From positions 58,575 through 122,574 of the forward strand of contig CAZSTS010000006.1 in the NCBI GenBank assembly GCA_964609965.1: a stretch of 64,000 bases of DNA, in the 5' to 3' direction. The notes beneath the pieces are model-generated. The model did not search any database and had not been told where the DNA came from. It saw only the letters and a list, made by a program, of their open reading frames with translations. Below are positions 60,442-64,000 of this stretch, piece by piece. Made by a program: the position numbers and the translations under genes. This DNA comes from JAHJDR01 sp964609965 (GTDB taxonomy: Bacteria > UBA10199 > JADGCS01). Position 1 is the stretch's first letter. Each line of letters starts with the position of its first letter.

Positions 60442-61692
60442 TTACTTTGTCCAGAGTTGAAGTAGGTTTAATACCGTACAAGTTGAATAGGCCATACCTG
60501 TTGTTGAGGCCCATTCTTTGTAACCATGGAAGTTCATCATTCCTGTGAAGATGTTTGGAGTGGGCAGACCTTGTGCTGTGAGTCTGGCGCCATCTGTTCC
60601 GCCTCTGACAGGGACGATGGTGGGTTCGAGCCCAGATAATTTAACGGCTTCGAGCAGTTTATCAACAACCTTTGGGTGTTTGGCTAGCTCTTCGCCCATG
60701 TTGTAGTAGGAGTGAACAAGTTTCACATCGATTTTTAGTCTGGGTTCTTCTTTGAGGAGATCATTTTTGATTTGTTCCAAAACTTGGCCACGTTGTTTCA
60801 TTTTGCTGAGGTCGTGATCTCTTACAATCATTTTAATAACACATTCCGTAGAACCACCCTTGATTGTGTCAAAGTGAAAAAAACCTTCTCTATCTTCAGT
60901 GGTTTCTGCTCTTTCTTTGGCAGGGATTTTTTCTAAAAACCGGGCAGCGTATTTCATGGCGTTGACCATTTTGTCTTTTGCAAAACCAGGGTGAGTAGGG
61001 ACGCCAGTGATTGTTACTGTAGCTGATTCGGCATTGAAAGTCTCGGTATTGACTTGGCCAATGGATTCAGCATCAAGCGTGTAGGCACAGTCTGCAGCAA
61101 ATTTATCGTAATTAAATTTATCAGCACCGCGACCAATTTCTTCATCGGGTGTGAAGGCAATGCGGAGATTGGGACGAGGAATATCAGGGTTTTTTACGAG
61201 TATTTCTAATGCAGCAAGGATTTCGGCAATGCCAGCTTTGTCATCAGCGCCAAGAAGGGTTGTGCCATCTGCAGTGATGATTGTGTGGCCAACGCATTGT
61301 TTGATTTCTGGGTCGTCTTCAGGGTCGATGGTAATACCATTTTTGAGTTTTATAGCAGAGCCATCATAGTTTTCGTGAAAAATAGGTTTAATGTTATTTC
61401 CTGGGGCATCAGGTGATGTATCTACGTGAGCAATGAAGCCAATGGCCGGGGCTTTATCTTGGTTTGTAGCTAAAGTGGCATATACGTAACCGTTTTCATC
61501 TACAACAGCATCTTTAAGACCAATTGCTAATAATTTTTCTCTCACCACATTCATGGCTTCTAATTGTCCTTTAGTTGAAGGACAGGATTCGGAATTTTCA
61601 TCTGACATTGTATCGATTTTAACGAGATCCAAGAAGTGATCGATGAGATTTGTGCTATTGAGAATGTCTTGTGGATTAGAAAAATTCTTCAT
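60442..61692 (-). CDS. pepT: peptidase T (tripeptide aminopeptidase)
   Basis: 416 residues of the M20B zinc peptidases: FIAHVDTSPDAPGNNIKPIF, TLLGADDKAGIAEILAALEI, AFTPDEEIGRGADKFNYDKF, CAYTLDAESIGQVNTETFNA, and VPVRGGTDGARLTAQGLPTP with GMMNFHGYKEWAS. All metal ligands appear present. It releases N-terminal residues from tripeptides in the cytoplasm. It sits upstream of the lyase gene, 38 bp away. Confidence 0.95.
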   Translation of the reverse strand: MKNFSNPQDILNSTNLIDHFLDLVKIDTMSDENSESCPSTKGQLEAMNVVREKLLAIGLKDAVVDENGYVYATLATNQDKAPAIGFIAHVDTSPDAPGNNIKPIFHENYDGSAIKLKNGITIDPEDDPEIKQCVGHTIITADGTTLLGADDKAGIAEILAALEILVKNPDIPRPNLRIAFTPDEEIGRGADKFNYDKFAADCAYTLDAESIGQVNTETFNAESATVTITGVPTHPGFAKDKMVNAMKYAARFLEKIPAKERAETTEDREGFFHFDTIKGGSTECVIKMIVRDHDLSKMKQRGQVLEQIKNDLLKEEPRLKIDVKLVHSYYNMGEELAKHPKVVDKLLEAVKLSGLEPTIVPVRGGTDGARLTAQGLPTPNIFTGMMNFHGYKEWASTTGMAYSTCTVLNLLQLWTK

Positions 61693-61882
61693 AATTGGCT
61701 CCCTTTGAAAGGTGTTAAATGTTAGCGAAGAAGGTGCTATAGTGAGTTTATTTGAGGGTTGTCAATGATAGGGGATAGGGGAAAGAGGGGTGGTTTTGAG
61801 AGTTGTAAGGAGTTAGGATTGTTGGGGAAAATCCATAGACAAACAATTTGAAATGTATCTTTATTGTTGCTAGCCATTCGCC

Positions 61883-63118
61883 ATGGCCAAGCAAAGAACA
61901 CTCATTGGAATAGAACCGTTTCTCAGTTTTTCAGATTGTTATTTTTCTTATGCAAAAAAAATGGGGTGCCGTACAGTTGTGCTCACCAATCTTTCCAAAA
62001 AAAATCCACCAAAACATATTTTGGATAACATAGATGAAATTCATAATATAGACACCTCAGATCCATATGCCATTTATCGGTTTTTCAAAGATTATCTCAT
62101 TGATCCTGATACTAGGTTTTTGGCGATGTTAGATGCTTATATTCCTCTTGTGAGTCGTATCTGTAAAAACTTATGTATTCCCTTCATAGATCAAAGGTCG
62201 GCACAAGCTTGCGCTAGAAAAGATAAAATGCTTCCCTTTGTCAAGAAAGCTGGCTTTAGTATCCCAAAAACGATTTTTCTACGCTCTGGTGATTCGGCTT
62301 CGAAGCTTAGTAAACTGAAGTTTCCACTTGTCTTAAAACCAGTTGATGAGGCTGGTGGTCATGGTTTTTGTATTGTAAAAAATATTCAGAAGGCAAAAAA
62401 ACACATTTCTCTTCTCAAAAAAAATAAAATAAATATTTTTGGATTAAAAGCAGCTCAGATCGTTATGGCTCAAGAGCTTATTCAAGGAGAGGAGTTCAGC
62501 ATTGAACTTGTCTTAAACAAAACGGGTAAACCTATTTTCTCAAATGTTACCCTAAAGGACTTAAGCGATGGATTATATCGTGTCCAACTAGGGCACACCT
62601 TGCCAGCTCCGATTTCAAAAAAATTAGAAAATAAATTGGTTTCCCTGACTTCTTTATTGTGTCAGAATTTAGAATTATTCAATGTATCTGTGCATTGTGA
62701 AATTATTATTAAAGAAGATGAGATCTATTTTATCGAAATGTCTGGTCGTGGACCTGGTGGTCGTATTGATGATGCGATTGATCTTTCTTATGGAATTGAT
62801 TTTCATAAACTCACAATTGAAAACACCTTTTCCATTGCCAAAAAAATCAAAAAAAAGAAAAAACCAGAGTTTTCTTACATTACATATATGGTTACACCCA
62901 AAAAGGGTAAGCTGAAAAAAATAAATGGCATAATTTCAGCACGGAAATGTAAGGGTGTAAAAAAGGTGGTGCAAACAAAACCCATTGGAGCTCAGCTTTT
63001 TGGATTGATTAATAGTATTAATCGTGTAGGTGTATTGATTGCATGTGGAAAAACTCCAGAGCAAGCAAGAAAGCGGGCATTAAAGGCTGTGAAAAAGATT
63101 AGGATAGATGTAGCGTAG
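61883..63118 (+). CDS. ATP-grasp ligase, BacD-like
   Basis: 411 residues: N-terminal domain (LIGIEPFLSFSDCYFSYAKK), ATP-grasp FPLVLKPVDEAGGHGFCIVK, MAQELIQGEEFSIELVLN and the Mg/ATP motif IYFIEMSGRGPGGRI followed by DDAIDLSYGIDF. A C-terminal LAL-type domain ends it. The frame suits L-amino-acid ligases that make dipeptides, but the substrates are unknown. It is isolated from other biosynthetic genes. It is the second ATP-grasp ligase of this window after 27579. Confidence 0.78.
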   Translation: MAKQRTLIGIEPFLSFSDCYFSYAKKMGCRTVVLTNLSKKNPPKHILDNIDEIHNIDTSDPYAIYRFFKDYLIDPDTRFLAMLDAYIPLVSRICKNLCIPFIDQRSAQACARKDKMLPFVKKAGFSIPKTIFLRSGDSASKLSKLKFPLVLKPVDEAGGHGFCIVKNIQKAKKHISLLKKNKINIFGLKAAQIVMAQELIQGEEFSIELVLNKTGKPIFSNVTLKDLSDGLYRVQLGHTLPAPISKKLENKLVSLTSLLCQNLELFNVSVHCEIIIKEDEIYFIEMSGRGPGGRIDDAIDLSYGIDFHKLTIENTFSIAKKIKKKKKPEFSYITYMVTPKKGKLKKINGIISARKCKGVKKVVQTKPIGAQLFGLINSINRVGVLIACGKTPEQARKRALKAVKKIRIDVA

Positions 63119-63168
63119 ATTTTTCGAACTAGTAGTGTCTAGATGAAAAAAGGAACAAAAAGTGCCGA

Positions 63169-63822
63169 TCACTTTTCTAGGTTGATTTCAGGTAGTGCAG
63201 TAGTTTCTGTATTTTCTGATGGTAGTTCTTCAGTAGCTGCAGGATCTGGAAGCGGATCTACTTCATCACTTGTTTCTGGATTGGTCTTATCAGCTATAGA
63301 TTGAGATAATTGGGCAGGTAAATTTTCAGCTAAATAGAATGTAGCTCTATAATGTCCTCCGTAAGGTCTTCCTTCTGAAAAAGATTCAAAATAAGTCGTC
63401 TCGGTTTTACCGTTGAAAATACCACTAACTTCCAAGGCTATTGAATGACTCTTTGTTGAATAAGCATCATAATACTCTTTTACAGCAACTGTTAGTGTGC
63501 TTGGTTTGAAAGAAGATGCATTTACTTCTAAGGCATGTGTTATGGCCTGCCAATGTGAAGGATCCATTTTATCAAATTCCGTTGCTGGATTAACAATGTT
63601 TTCACCCTCTGTGATTACTGTAAAGGATTGAGAGGTTGTTGGCTGTGCGCCTGCAACCACATTTTGATAACACTCTAAATCGCCACCTTCTAGGTAGGCA
63701 TCATTGTATAGGACTTCTTCTTCTTCAGGAATGCCATTATGGTTTGCAGTATCATCCCATTTTAATTTATTGGGATCTAAATCTAATTTTGTTCCATTTG
63801 CACAGTTTACTGTTAGGCTCAT
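63169..63822 (-). CDS. uncharacterised acidic protein, no signal peptide
   Basis: 217 residues, AAGGAG five bases before the ATG. No hydrophobic leader. Near the N-terminus there is an acidic Asn/Gly/Pro-Glu segment (DDTANHNGIPEEEEVLYND, 23-41) resembling thrombospondin-3-like calcium loops. A central beta-rich domain with paired aromatic residues (HYRATFYLAENLP) and an acidic Pro/Thr tail follow. No family is recognised. The short leader recalls that of the solute-binding-like protein at 2709. Confidence 0.6.
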   Translation of the reverse strand: MSLTVNCANGTKLDLDPNKLKWDDTANHNGIPEEEEVLYNDAYLEGGDLECYQNVVAGAQPTTSQSFTVITEGENIVNPATEFDKMDPSHWQAITHALEVNASSFKPSTLTVAVKEYYDAYSTKSHSIALEVSGIFNGKTETTYFESFSEGRPYGGHYRATFYLAENLPAQLSQSIADKTNPETSDEVDPLPDPAATEELPSENTETTALPEINLEK

Positions 63823-64000
63823 AATGTTCTCCTTAATTTGAAATTCACTTGTTGCTCAATGCTCTATGTTGGGTATCGAATAGGGGGAAGAAATGTTTCC
63901 TCAAAGATCAGATTTTCGTGTCCTGGGGGACACTGGGAATAGGGGGGCTGAATTCAAGGAGCAAGTGCCCCAAAAGGGTCCAAGGTTTGGTATGTACTTG

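Overview
The window reads as a chromosomal segment of an AT-rich Gram-negative bacterium. Evidence for this: several Sec signal peptides and lipobox lipoproteins, NuoI, sigma-54-type promoters, a Ser/Thr kinase fused to a sigma-54 activator, and a long type III secretion (T3SS) operon. The mix resembles deltaproteobacterial-type lineages (Bdellovibrionota/Myxococcota-like or a related deep branch). This placement is inference; no rRNA or tRNA gene is visible to test it.

Layout. 1-10 kb: the end of a DUF4143-type ATPase, a lone methyltransferase, a solute-binding-protein homologue without signal peptide, gatB, small exported proteins, trmB-yjbQ and thpR. 11.4-21.6 kb: a sigma-28-type factor followed by a co-directional T3SS export operon (inner-rod-like protein, FliG-like, SctL, SctN, SctO, SctP-like, FliM-like and FliN-like SctQ parts, FliO-like, SctR, SctS, SctT). 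The SctR and SctT signatures are injectisome-like, but FliG-like and FliO-like genes are also present, and no flagellin, hook or rod gene is seen. 21.7-37 kb: an orphan ParA, a large lipoprotein, tdh-kbl (threonine to glycine), an ATP-grasp ligase, an XRE regulator, dgt, DUF366-queC, a dehydrogenase with a class II aldolase, ispA-xseB-xseA and an SspB-like ClpXP adaptor. 37-50 kb: a 1668-residue kinase-ATPase-TPR-GAF-AAA+-HTH regulator, a lipoprotein with a sigma-54-type promoter, a ribonucleotide-reductase-like pseudoenzyme and smc. 50-64 kb: a RES/Xre toxin-antitoxin pair, lhgO, aroE, ribF, nuoI, a degenerate GGDEF protein, purD, a receiver domain lacking its phospho-acceptor Asp, a tyrosine phenol-lyase-type enzyme, pepT, a second ATP-grasp ligase and an uncharacterised acidic protein.

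How parts may work together. Three sequences with GG-N10-GC spacing fit sigma-54 promoters. They lie before the sigma-28-type gene that heads the T3SS operon, before an exported coiled-coil protein, and before the lipoprotein divergent from the giant sigma-54 activator. This suggests a cascade: kinase/sigma-54 activator, then sigma-54, then the sigma-28-type factor and T3SS. The cascade is inference from sequence alone.

Intergenic spaces hold many repeats: palindromes of the GTAGGGGC...GCCCCTAC type, BIME-like palindromes, three MITE-like elements with 22-30 bp inverted ends, and short degenerate tandem 'word' repeats at many gene borders. One palindrome has extended the apparent N-terminus of XseA.
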